NCBI GenBank assembly: GCA_029975055.1
Contig: JARKPU010000074.1
Coordinates: 274,458-338,457, forward strand
Reading direction: 5' to 3'
Origin: Anaerolinea sp.
GTDB taxonomy: Bacteria > Chloroflexota > Anaerolineae > Anaerolineales > Anaerolineaceae
Length of the DNA stretch: 64,000 nucleotides
How positions within the stretch are numbered: position 1 is the first letter of the stretch; every line of letters starts with the position of its first letter. Of the stretch, positions 35,478-44,252 are shown one piece after another. The position numbers and the translations under genes are program-made. The notes under the pieces were generated by a model. It did no database searches and was not told where the DNA came from. It was given only the letters and a program-made list of their open reading frames with translations.

Positions 35478-37760
35478 CTATGCCTGGAGCTGTCCAGCCA
35501 TCTGCTGGATTTGGATGATGACGAATTCGGCCGGCTTGAGCGGCGCGAAGCCGACCAGGATGTTCACCACGCCGCGGTTGACATCGTCTTGCGTGGTGGT
35601 CTCGCGGTCGCATTTGACAAAGTAAGCCTCGGCGGGCGTCACCCCGGCAAAAGCGCCGCGGCGGAAGAGGCTGTGCATGAACGCGCCGACGTTGAGGCGG
35701 ATCTGCGCCCAAAGCGGTTCGTCGTTCGGCTCGAAGACCACCCACTGCACGCCGCGGAAGAGGCTCTCTTCGATAAACAGGGCCGTGCGCCGGACGGGAA
35801 TGTATTTATACTCGTCGGCCATCTGGTCCGATCCGCGCAGGGTGCGCGCGCCCCACGCCACCGCGCCGAAGACGGGCAAAACCCGCAGGCAGTTGGCGCC
35901 CTCGGGGTTGAGCGTGCCGTTTTCCAGGTCGGTGAGCGTGTAAGCCAGCCCCTGCACCCCCGCCAGGGTCGCTTCGGTACCGGCGGGGGCCTTCCAGACC
36001 CCGCGCTGAGCATCGGTGCGCGCGTACAGCCCCGCCACGGTGCCGCTTGGGGCGCTCAGCCGCAGCTTGCCGCCCTTGAGCGGGTCGGCGATCTTGATCC
36101 ACGGGAAGTACACCGCGGCGTCTTTGGTCTTGGGCAGGTCTGCCCCTTGAATCTTGGCGAGCATCTCGGCGGGGGTGTCGGTCTCGGCAGGCGGGTCGAT
36201 GATCATAAAAGCGCGCCGCGAGGTGCAGTACGAAGCCGCGTCGGCCAGGATGCCGGGGTCTGAGATGCCCGGCAGGCAGAGCAGGTTGAACGATTGCACG
36301 GCCTCGAGCGCGTAAATGCCCTCGCGTTTGGCCTGGCTGCCGATGAACAGCGGGTAGGCCTCATTTTCGGTGAAGGGGCTTTCCGCGCCGTTGATCAGGT
36401 ACACATTCGCCCCCTCGGCCGAAACGCTGCCCGCCAGCAGGTGAAACTCGTTGGCGATGCTGTTCGCGGCGGCGGCCGTCACGGCCACGGCAGAGCCGGC
36501 TCCGCGCGTGCCGGAGGCCAGCACGAGCTGGCTGCCGCTGACCGTGCAGGTGAACTTGGTGAAAGCCGGGGTGGGCTTGAGCGCGCGCACGGCCGCCTGG
36601 ATGGCATCGGCCGCTTTGCCGATCTTCACCGCCGCGCTGCCGCCGCTGAAGGGCGCAGACCCCACGAAGACTTCTTCGGGCCGCCCGCCGTCGAGCGAGA
36701 TCAGGAAGGAAGTGTGCGTGCCGTCGGGGAAGCTGTTCATATCGCCGGCCGAAAGCGCCCCGCTGGTGAGCGTGCCCGGCGCGGGGATCTCCTTGGGGCG
36801 GATCGCCCCGGCTGCGTCCGTTTCCTCGAAGCCCAGCTTGAGTCGCGCGGAGCAGTCGTTGGCCGGGCCGGGCAGCACCCGCACGCTGGAAAACTCGCCC
36901 GCCTGCCCGGAAGTCATCAAGATGGCATTGCCCGATTTGGCGCACGTGAAGCCCGAAAGCGCCGCCTTGCCGCCCGCAACCGCCTGCACTTTGGCCTGGA
37001 TGGCCGCGCACAGGTTGGTGAGCGCATCGCCCCCGCCTGAAAGATCACCCGGCAGGGCAATCGTCACCTTCACCGGCGGCAGGCCGTTCACCACCACCTG
37101 AAAGGTGTTGTGAGTCGCGTCCAGCAGGGTCGAAATATCCAGCGGGTTGCCGCCGCCGTCAACGAGATCGGCGCTCTTGCTGGTACCGCTGCCCAGCCCG
37201 CCCAAAGCCGCCACGCGCTCGGCCGAAACCAGCTCGGAGGTCTTGAGCATATCGACGACGTAACGGGGGTCGGCGCTGTTCATCGAGAGGTTCGAGAAGG
37301 TCTCGCTGCGCCGGTCGGAGGGCAGGTCGGGGTTAGCGTAGTTGAGGGTGAGGTTGAAGGTGCTGGTGGGGCGCGCGGTCTGGAAATCCACGCGCACCTC
37401 GATGTTGTTGCCGCTGGCGCCCTTATCGAGAGCGGTTAGGGTGAGGACGTCATTGCCGTCGCCGTTCTTGAGGGTGAGCGCGGCGGCGGTGGCGTTCTTG
37501 GCCACGCGCACCACCCAGGCGTCGCTGCCGCCGTTGGCGTAGAACTGGCGCACGGCGTAGCTCATCTCGGAATCAGGGTCGAGCCCGCCGAAGCGGCGCT
37601 CGAAATCGGAAAAGCTGAGGATGCGGGTAGCTTTATCGACCGGGCCGCGCCTGGCCGCCCCCACGAAGGCTGTCACAGAGGTCGAAGCGGCGCTGATGGT
37701 GCGCACCCCGCTGGGTACCTCTTCGATATACACGCCCGGGAATGTTGGATTGACAGGCAT
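35478..37760 (-). CDS. Contractile tail sheath protein
   Basis: 760 residues from ATG 37760 (AAGGAGATGGCTCA upstream), the first gene of the injection operon. MPVNPTFPGVYIEEVPSGVR is the standard sheath N-terminus, followed by VTAFVGAARRGPVDKATRI and YAVRQFYANGGSDAWVVRV. The C-terminal 300 residues are the conserved sheath core (FNLLCLPGISDPGILADAA, AVAWGARTL, YIPVRRTALFIEESLFRG, VVFEPNDEPLWAQIR, ITTQDDVNRG-like end). The middle (about 110-490) is a large insertion with Ig/repeat-like strands, making it longer than Afp2 (about 350-500). Only one sheath gene is present. Insertions of this sort form the outer surface and may protect or decorate the particle. Confidence 0.93.
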   Translation of the reverse strand: MPVNPTFPGVYIEEVPSGVRTISAASTSVTAFVGAARRGPVDKATRILSFSDFERRFGGLDPDSEMSYAVRQFYANGGSDAWVVRVAKNATAAALTLKNGDGNDVLTLTALDKGASGNNIEVRVDFQTARPTSTFNLTLNYANPDLPSDRRSETFSNLSMNSADPRYVVDMLKTSELVSAERVAALGGLGSGTSKSADLVDGGGNPLDISTLLDATHNTFQVVVNGLPPVKVTIALPGDLSGGGDALTNLCAAIQAKVQAVAGGKAALSGFTCAKSGNAILMTSGQAGEFSSVRVLPGPANDCSARLKLGFEETDAAGAIRPKEIPAPGTLTSGALSAGDMNSFPDGTHTSFLISLDGGRPEEVFVGSAPFSGGSAAVKIGKAADAIQAAVRALKPTPAFTKFTCTVSGSQLVLASGTRGAGSAVAVTAAAANSIANEFHLLAGSVSAEGANVYLINGAESPFTENEAYPLFIGSQAKREGIYALEAVQSFNLLCLPGISDPGILADAASYCTSRRAFMIIDPPAETDTPAEMLAKIQGADLPKTKDAAVYFPWIKIADPLKGGKLRLSAPSGTVAGLYARTDAQRGVWKAPAGTEATLAGVQGLAYTLTDLENGTLNPEGANCLRVLPVFGAVAWGARTLRGSDQMADEYKYIPVRRTALFIEESLFRGVQWVVFEPNDEPLWAQIRLNVGAFMHSLFRRGAFAGVTPAEAYFVKCDRETTTQDDVNRGVVNILVGFAPLKPAEFVIIQIQQMAGQLQA

Positions 37761-37852
37761 TGAGCCATCTCCTTTCTTTGAGCAGCAACGGATCGAACCA
37801 GCGGGCGAAAAGAAGAGCGCTGCCTCACCGGGTTGGTGTGGCAACCGCCCTT

Positions 37853-37970
37853 CTCTTCTCTCCGGCGATATTAAGTTGATATTGTCTATCTATTTTAATG
37901 AGGGAGTGGTTTGATTACAATCGAACAAATGTTTATAAAATATATCATTAATCAAATCATTTATTTGGCA
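37853..37970 (-). promoter_or_regulatory. AT-rich promoter region of the injection-system operon
   Basis: The region is much richer in A/T than its surroundings. On the minus strand TTGTAA (37920-37915), 17-bp spacer, TAAAAT (37897-37892) is the best promoter; the start would be near 37885, leaving a leader of about 125 nt. The leader can form a stem with AGAAGAG (37811-37817) and CTCTTCT (37853-37859). Upstream, ATGATTTGATTAATGAT-type AT-rich direct repeats (37945-37965) could bind a silencer. All 18 first genes read from here without another gap above 14 bp. Confidence 0.5.
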
Positions 37971-38130
37971 TGCGGCTGACGCCGCTCAAGCAGTGCGAGC
38001 CGGCAGGGGCCGGCTTCGTGGTTTTCGAGGGGCAGTTTCCAACTGCCGCGAAAAGATCGAAGAACCGGCCTCGCCAAATGCAATCGCCCTGCCGGGAGAG
38101 GGCAGGGTGAGGGTGAAGGCCCGGGGGCGC
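37971..38130. repeat. Intergenic stretch with dispersed palindrome
   Basis: No gene is seen. GGCAGTT-TCC-AACTGCC (38031-38047) matches in layout the palindrome at 11687-11701, and CAGGGTGAGGGTGAAGG (about 38100-38117) belongs to the REP-like set seen at 10161 and 38950. Confidence 0.45.
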
Positions 38131-38850
38131 TCAGTCCATCTCGATGTAAATGCGCTTGTTGATCTTGCCCTTGCTTTTGTAATCCGTCACGCGGATGCGC
38201 CCCACCTCGGCGGTGTTGCGCACGTGCGTGCCGCCGTCGGCCTGCAAATCGAGCCCCGCCAGCTCGACGGTGCGCACGTGGCTGATCTCAGGCGGGAGCA
38301 GGTTGATCTTGGTGCGGATCAAATCCGGGATGCGGAAAGCCTCTTCACGCGGCAGGATGGCCACGCGCACCTCGCGCGCGGCGGCCACCTCGCGGTTGAT
38401 CGCCTCCTCGATGACGCCGACCAGGTCCCCGGTGAGCGACTCGAACTCAAAATCCATGCGCCCGTGCAAAGGCTCCATATCGCCGCCGGTGACCAGGGCG
38501 CCGAAATCGCGGAAGACCACCCCGCAGAGGATGTGCAGAGCGGTGTGCGTGCGCATCAGGGCATAGCGGCGCTCCCAATCCAGCGCGCCGCGGGCAGGCG
38601 CGCCGGGCTGCGGCAGCGGGGCCTCGCCGCCCAGCAGGTGCCAGATGCCCTCCGGCCCTTTGCGCGCGCGGATGAGCGGGTATGCCACAGCGCCCACGCT
38701 GAGCGTTCCGCCGTCGGCGGGCTGGCCGCCCCCTCCGGGGTAAAAAGCGGTGCGGTCCAGCTGCACGGCGCGCGTTTCAGCATCCACGGCCTGAATGGAA
38801 GCGTCGAACTCGCGCAGGTACGAATCGGTCTGGTACAGCAGGTCAGTCAT
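38131..38850 (-). CDS. Alanyl-tRNA editing protein (AlaX-like)
   Basis: 239 residues from ATG 38850 with AGGAAA upstream. The trans-editing domain motifs are present: TAFYPGGGGQPADGGTL (34-50), the zinc motif HTALH near 101-105, and the second zinc motif LQADGGTHVRNT near 208-219, with the ADGGTHV form of the SIRAP/AlaX family. It removes serine or glycine wrongly attached to tRNA-Ala. AlaX proteins are stand-alone homologues of the AlaRS editing domain. A perfect 19-bp palindrome lies 26 bp upstream. The gene has no other partner in its transcript and precedes the divergent tRNA-Lys by about 300 bp. Confidence 0.85.
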   Translation of the reverse strand: MTDLLYQTDSYLREFDASIQAVDAETRAVQLDRTAFYPGGGGQPADGGTLSVGAVAYPLIRARKGPEGIWHLLGGEAPLPQPGAPARGALDWERRYALMRTHTALHILCGVVFRDFGALVTGGDMEPLHGRMDFEFESLTGDLVGVIEEAINREVAAAREVRVAILPREEAFRIPDLIRTKINLLPPEISHVRTVELAGLDLQADGGTHVRNTAEVGRIRVTDYKSKGKINKRIYIEMD

Positions 38851-38876
38851 ATCGGTTTTCCTGGTCGTGTGGTTCT

Positions 38877-38918
38877 TTTTCTGTAAATTGTGGGGCAACC
38901 CCCACAATTTACAGAAAA
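38877..38918. repeat. CTGTAAATTG-family palindrome, copy 2 (perfect)
   Basis: Perfect 19-bp arms (38877-38895 with 38900-38918) around the loop CAAC, reading TTTTCTGTAAATTGTGGGG. It ends 26 bp upstream of ATG 38850. Members 1 and 3 share CTGTAAA arms and a GC core. The length and symmetry suggest a mobile repeat or an operator. Confidence 0.75.
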
Positions 38919-39114
38919 CTGAAGCACTTTCGTTTTCCTGAGGGGGCGAATCCCCTCTCCCGATGGGAGAGAGACAGGGTGAGGGTCTTCGGTTGGGTTG
39001 GCACTGAAGATAATATCATTGAATGCCGCCGCCATTTTAGGGAAAGGTTAAGGGCCTTCGGCTGGGCCGGCAGGCCGGCAAGAGCTTTGCCTTTCTGATC
39101 CCATTATAAACTTA
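38919..39114. repeat. Intergenic repeats between alaX-like gene and tRNA-Lys
   Basis: No gene is seen. CCCCTCTCCCGATGGGAGAG (near 38952) with AGACAGGGTGAGGG is a REP-like repeat. AGGGTCTTCGGTTGGGTTGG (near 38983) recurs as AGGGCCTTCGGCTGGGCCGG (near 39050), a degenerate direct repeat. Confidence 0.45.
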
Positions 39115-39143
39115 TTGACGCTCCAAACGGTGCGTGATACAAT
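39115..39143 (+). promoter_or_regulatory. Consensus-like promoter of tRNA-Lys
   Basis: TTGACG (39115-39120), 17-bp spacer, TACAAT (39138-39143) preceded by TGA. The start would fall at about 39150, seven bases before the tRNA. Confidence 0.8.
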
Positions 39144-39156
39144 CTCTGCGCAATCC

Positions 39157-39228
39157 GGGCGTGTAGCTCAATGGTAGAGCAGTGGCCTTTTAAGCCATTG
39201 GTTCAGGGTTCGAGCCCCTGCACGCTCA
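39157..39228 (+). tRNA. tRNA-Lys (anticodon UUU)
   Basis: 72 nt. Acceptor GGGCGTG with CACGCTC (one G.U), D arm GCTC-AATGGTA-GAGC, anticodon arm GTGGC-CTTTTAA-GCCAT with TTT at 34-36, T arm CAGGG-TTCGAGC-CCCTG, discriminator A at 39228. CCA is not encoded. A T-run follows. Confidence 0.95.
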
Positions 39229-39345
39229 CTTTTTTATGGCTTACAATTGGGGGCACGTCCATCGGCAAGGTTGCGCGCTCAGGATGTGACCATCGAGGTG
39301 CTCCGCCCCATGAGAGCGCGGCGCGCCGCCCTCAGCCTGAGAACC

Positions 39346-39375
39346 CAAGCACCCCCGCCTCCTTTCGGGTGCTTG
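39346..39375 (+). terminator. Hairpin in the glnS leader
   Basis: CAAGCACCC (39346-39354) pairs perfectly with GGGTGCTTG (39367-39375) over a 12-base loop, followed by CTTTGTT. It lies 27 bp before the glnS ATG. It could terminate transcription from tRNA-Lys or act as an attenuator. I searched by eye for T-box parts (the conserved AGGGTGGAACCGCG) and saw none. Confidence 0.45.
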
Positions 39376-39402
39376 CTTTGTTAAACTAGAGGATTCAATT
39401 TT

Positions 39403-41093
<1,691 letters not shown>

Positions 41094-41097
<4 letters not shown>

Positions 41098-41720
41098 TTT
41101 TCCCCGTTGAACTCCACCGCCGTGGCCTGGCCCGGCTGGTTGATGCCCTCGCGTTTGATCACCTTCCAGGCGGTCAGCGCGAGGATTTTTAAATCCAGCC
41201 AGAAGGACCAGTGATCCACATACCACACGTCCAGGCGGAATTTATCCTGCCAGCTCAAGGCGTTGCGGCCGTTCACCTGCGCCCAGCCGGTGATGCCGGG
41301 CAGCACATCGTGGCGGCGCATCTGCTCGGGCGAATACAGGGGCAGGTACTTCACCAGCAGCGGGCGCGGGCCCACCAGGCTCATCTCGCCCTGCAGCACG
41401 TTGAGCAGTTCAGGCAATTCATCCAGGCTGGAAGCGCGCAAGAAGCGCCCCAGGCGGGTCAGCCGCTGCGCATCCGGCAGCAGGCGGCCGGAGGGGTCGC
41501 GCAGGTCGCGCATCGTTGCAAATTTATACAGGGTGAAGATGCGCCCGCGGTAGCCCGGGCGCTGCTGGCGGAAGAACACCGGCCTGCCCTGGAAGATCAG
41601 CACCGCCAGCCCCACCAACAGGAAAACCGGCGAGAGCACCACCAGCCCCGCCAGGGTGAGGAGCAGATCGAACAGGCGCTTCGAAAGCGGCACGCCGCCC
41701 GGGAAGAGTGAAACTGCCAT
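41094..41720 (-). CDS. Bacterial sugar transferase (undecaprenyl-phosphate glycosyl-1-phosphate transferase type)
   Basis: 208 residues. An N-terminal transmembrane helix (KRLFDLLLTLAGLVVLSPVFLLVGLAV, residues 14-40) is followed by the PF02397 motifs: FFRQQRPGYRGRIFTLYKFATM, then LRASSLDELPELLNVLQGEMSLVGPRP (split), and PGITGWAQVNGRN. These enzymes transfer a sugar-1-phosphate from a nucleotide sugar to undecaprenyl phosphate to start capsule, exopolysaccharide or glycan chains. It is the short form without the N-terminal four-TM domain. No other glycan genes are adjacent; the next gene upstream is a GGDEF protein 11 bp away, so exopolysaccharide may be under c-di-GMP control (inference). Confidence 0.88.
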
Positions 41721-41731
41721 TGGGGCTCAGT

Positions 41732-42715
41732 TTATGGCGGAAAATTCACCTGGTAGCGCGACGCCGAATTCCGCTTCTGGTGTTTGGATTGGTACATGCG
41801 GTCATCGGCAACGCGCTGCGCTTCCACCAGGCTCATCCCCTGGCGCGTGGTGGCCGCCCCCAGCGAAATTTGCAGCTGCGGCCCGGTGTAAAAGCTGTTG
41901 TTCAGCTCGGTCAGGCGCTGGATGCGTTCGATCGAACGCAGTGCTGCGGCTTCGTCCGTCTCCGCCAGGAGGATCCCAAATTCGTCGCCGCCCAGGCGCG
42001 CCACCACATCTTCGGCGCGGAAGCTTGCCTTGAGCACTTCGGCCGCGCGGCGCAGCAGTTCATCGCCCGCGGCGTGGCCGTAGGTATCGTTGACTTCCTT
42101 GAGCCTGTCCAGGTCGCCGATGATCACACTCACCGGGAAGCGCCGCCCCGCATCCAGCCGGTCGCGCTCTTCCTCGAAGAAGGCGCGGTTATACAAACCG
42201 GTGAGCACATCGTGCGTGCCCAGGTAGGTGAGGTAACGCTCGGCTTTCTTGCGCGCAGTGATGTCGCTGATCGAAACGAGCACCCTGCCAAGGCTGTCTT
42301 CGTAGCCGGGCAAGACGGTCCAATGCAGGTTGATGTCGATCATCGTGCCGTTCAAGGCATAATTGACGCCTTCGCGCTCATATGAGAGCCGCCCCTCCCA
42401 CATATCCAGCAGCTCTTCTTTGAAATGCAGGCTCATATCATCGCGGAAGATGTGCGCCAGGTTCGCCACCAGCGTGGCCTGGTCGGGGGCGCCAAAGAGT
42501 TCGAGCGTTTTCCGGTTCACATCCAGCACCGCAATCAACGCCATGCAGTCCAGCACCACTTCGGGGTGTTCCTCCATGTAAGCGCTCAGGTCGGTCACGC
42601 CCTCCGAGCGCAGCCGGTCGAGGTAGCATTTGACCTGGCTGTAATCCTCCTCCCACAAGGAAATGGGGGCGAATTCAAACAGGTCGCGGTAGTGAGTCTC
42701 TTGATCGGGTTCCAT
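41732..42715 (-). CDS. PAS-GGDEF diguanylate cyclase
   Basis: 327 residues from ATG 42715. A PAS-like domain spans about 5-155 (LFEFAPISLWEEDYS, VLDVNRKTLELFGAPD, WTVLPGYEDSLGRVLVSISDITARKKAE). The GGDEF domain spans about 160-320: THDVLTGLYNRAFFEEERDR, IIGDLDRLKEVNDTYGHAAGD, RLGGDEFGIL with GGDEF at 242-246. The motif is intact, so it should make c-di-GMP from two GTP; an upstream inhibitory RxxD is not evident. No transmembrane helix is seen. It lies 11 bp upstream of a sugar transferase gene, probably in one transcript, and is divergent from the selenoprotein gene. Confidence 0.9.
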   Translation of the reverse strand: MEPDQETHYRDLFEFAPISLWEEDYSQVKCYLDRLRSEGVTDLSAYMEEHPEVVLDCMALIAVLDVNRKTLELFGAPDQATLVANLAHIFRDDMSLHFKEELLDMWEGRLSYEREGVNYALNGTMIDINLHWTVLPGYEDSLGRVLVSISDITARKKAERYLTYLGTHDVLTGLYNRAFFEEERDRLDAGRRFPVSVIIGDLDRLKEVNDTYGHAAGDELLRRAAEVLKASFRAEDVVARLGGDEFGILLAETDEAAALRSIERIQRLTELNNSFYTGPQLQISLGAATTRQGMSLVEAQRVADDRMYQSKHQKRNSASRYQVNFPP

Positions 42716-42781
42716 ACATCATCTCACACCAAAAGAGCCGCCCTGGCCGGGGCGTAGCCGGGAAAAACGGGGTTGATATAT

Positions 42782-42787
42782 TATAAT
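42782..42787 (+). promoter_or_regulatory. -10 element of the SelW-like gene
   Basis: TATAAT at 42782-42787; the start would be near 42794, leaving a 24-nt leader with GGAG at 42807-42810. No good -35 is seen at the expected spacing. Confidence 0.5.
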
Positions 42788-42817
42788 AACACTCATCCAC
42801 TCCGCCGGAGAATTCGT

Positions 42818-43066
42818 ATGCTGCTCAACATTTCGATCACCTATTGTGCAGTCTGACATTATGGCGAGCGCGCCGCCGGTCTGGCGGCCGAACTGTTGCA
42901 GGCGTTTGAGCCGCACATCGAAGCACTCACGCTGGTGCCATCCGAAGGCGGGCGCTTCGAGGTAGTCGTCAACGGCCAAAAACTCTATTCCAAGCTGGCG
43001 ACCGGCCGCCATGCCAACCCCGGCGAAGTGGCCGAGCTGGTGCGGAACTACATCAAGAAGGGATAA
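42818..43066 (+). CDS. SelW-like selenoprotein (CxxU, in-frame UGA)
   Basis: 82 residues if UGA 42854-42856 is read as selenocysteine. ATG 42818 has GGAG seven bases upstream; TAA ends at 43066. The start is MLLNISITYCAVU with Cys10 and Sec13, then HYGERAAGLAAELLQAF and SEGGRFEVVVNGQKLYS, which is the Rdx/SelW fold (YCxxU, conserved basic-acidic turn, GGxFEV strand, GEVAELVRNYIKKG helix). A hairpin with the E. coli fdhF-type loop GGTCT follows the UGA. SelW-like proteins are thioredoxin-fold redox proteins of still unclear substrate. A tRNA-Sec gene is in this window (59640), so the decoding machinery is at least partly present. Usual gene callers would split or miss this gene. Confidence 0.85.
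42854..42888 (+). promoter_or_regulatory. Bacterial SECIS element of the SelW-like gene
   Basis: After UGA (42854-42856) and 15 bases comes a hairpin GCCGCC (42872-42877), loop GGTCT (42878-42882), GGCGGC (42883-42888). The UGA-to-loop distance is 21 nt, inside the range known for bacterial SECIS elements (E. coli fdhF: 18 by my count), and the loop has the G-U pair-like GGUCU of fdhF that SelB contacts. Confidence 0.75.
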
Positions 43067-43120
43067 CTGCGCGCCGCAAACCGGCCCGCGCAGGCCAAGA
43101 TGTGAAAGTGCTTCTATCTT

Positions 43121-43154
43121 CTGTAAACCTGGGGGTTGCCCCCCTTGTTTACAG
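43121..43154. repeat. CTGTAAATTG-family palindrome, copy 3
   Basis: CTGTAAAC (43121-43128) with GTTTACAG (43147-43154) and an inner GGGGG/CCCCC around TTG. It ends 32 bp upstream of the trpS ATG. A CTGCGCG/CGCGCAG hairpin (43067-43093) also lies between the selenoprotein gene and trpS. Confidence 0.65.
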
Positions 43155-43186
43155 TGATCCAATACGGAATCCAGGAAAGGCAAAGC

Positions 43187-44173
43187 ATGGCAAAAAAGGG
43201 TCGAGTATTTTCGGGGGCGCGCCCCACAGGGCGGCAGCACCTGGGCAACTACCTGGGCGCGGTGAAGAATTACGTCGCGCTGCAGGCCGATTACGACTGC
43301 ATCTACTGCGTGGTGGACCTGCACGCCCTGACCACGCTGGAAACCACCCGCGACCTGAAGAATAACACCTACGAAATGGCCCTCGACTGGCTGGCCGCCG
43401 GGATCGACCCCAGCCAGACGATCGTCTTCGTCCAATCGCACGTGCCGCAGGTCACCGAGCTGTTCACCATCCTCTCCATGGTGTCACCCCTCGGCAAACT
43501 GACCGACCTGCCCACGTTCAAAGACAAGGTGCGCGAGAACCCCAACAACGTCAATCTCGGCCTGGTGGGTTACCCGGTGCTGATGGCCGCCGATATCGTC
43601 CTCTACAAGGCCGATTGGGTGCCGGTGGGCATCGACCAGCAGCCGCACATCGAATTTACCCGCGAGACGGTGCGCTCCTTCAACTACCGCTACAACTGCA
43701 GCGTGCTCAAAGAGCCGGGCATGAAGGTCACCGAAGTGCCCAAGGTCATCGGCACCGACGGGCAGCAAAAGATGAGCAAGAGCCTCAACAACCAAATCGA
43801 GCTGGCCCTCACCGCCGAAGAGACTCAAAAAGTCGTCATGACCATGGTCACCGACCCGGCGCGCATCCGCCGCACCGACCCCGGCAACCCCGATGTGTGC
43901 AACGTCTTCAGCATGCACAAGGTCTTCTCCTCGCCGGAGGAGATCGCCATGGTCAACATCGAATGCCGCAGGGCGGGCATCGGCTGTGTGGATTGCAAGA
44001 AGCTGCTCGCCAGGAACATGAACACTCACCTGGCCCCCCTGCGCGAGCGGCGCGCCGAGCTGGCCAAACGGCCCGACGATATCTGGGACACGCTCAAAGA
44101 CGGGGCCAACCGCGCGCGCGCCATCGCCGAGCAGACGATGAGCGAGGTGCGCGCCGCCGTCGGCCTGCCATAA
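43187..44173 (+). CDS. trpS: Tryptophanyl-tRNA synthetase
   Basis: 328 residues from ATG 43187 (AGGAAAGG upstream). Class Ic signatures: FSGARPTGRQHLGNYLGAV with the HIGH-like HLGN at about 18, VPVGIDQQPHIEFTRETVR, and KMSKSLNN (about 192-199), with VMAADIVLYKADWVP typical of TrpRS and a C-terminal Cys-rich VDCKKLL region. It charges tRNA-Trp. It is downstream of the selenoprotein gene in the same direction, with the palindrome and a short hairpin between; cotranscription is possible. No T-box is seen. Confidence 0.95.
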   Translation: MAKKGRVFSGARPTGRQHLGNYLGAVKNYVALQADYDCIYCVVDLHALTTLETTRDLKNNTYEMALDWLAAGIDPSQTIVFVQSHVPQVTELFTILSMVSPLGKLTDLPTFKDKVRENPNNVNLGLVGYPVLMAADIVLYKADWVPVGIDQQPHIEFTRETVRSFNYRYNCSVLKEPGMKVTEVPKVIGTDGQQKMSKSLNNQIELALTAEETQKVVMTMVTDPARIRRTDPGNPDVCNVFSMHKVFSSPEEIAMVNIECRRAGIGCVDCKKLLARNMNTHLAPLRERRAELAKRPDDIWDTLKDGANRARAIAEQTMSEVRAAVGLP

Positions 44174-44252
44174 TCGGCCTGGCCGGGTCGTGTTTGCTCT
44201 CCGATCCATGGTGAGCGGCCGGAAAATAGAAGCTCGAATTCCAGGAGGGAAC

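Noticed and set aside
39230..39402. T-box riboswitch before glnS
   Set aside because: No AGGGTGGAACCGCG element or specifier-loop pattern; the only structure is a short hairpin. The same holds for trpS.
42719..43441. Minus-strand frame of 240 residues over the selenoprotein gene and part of trpS
   Set aside because: It crosses two genes with clear family signatures on the plus strand and has no promoter or ribosome binding site.
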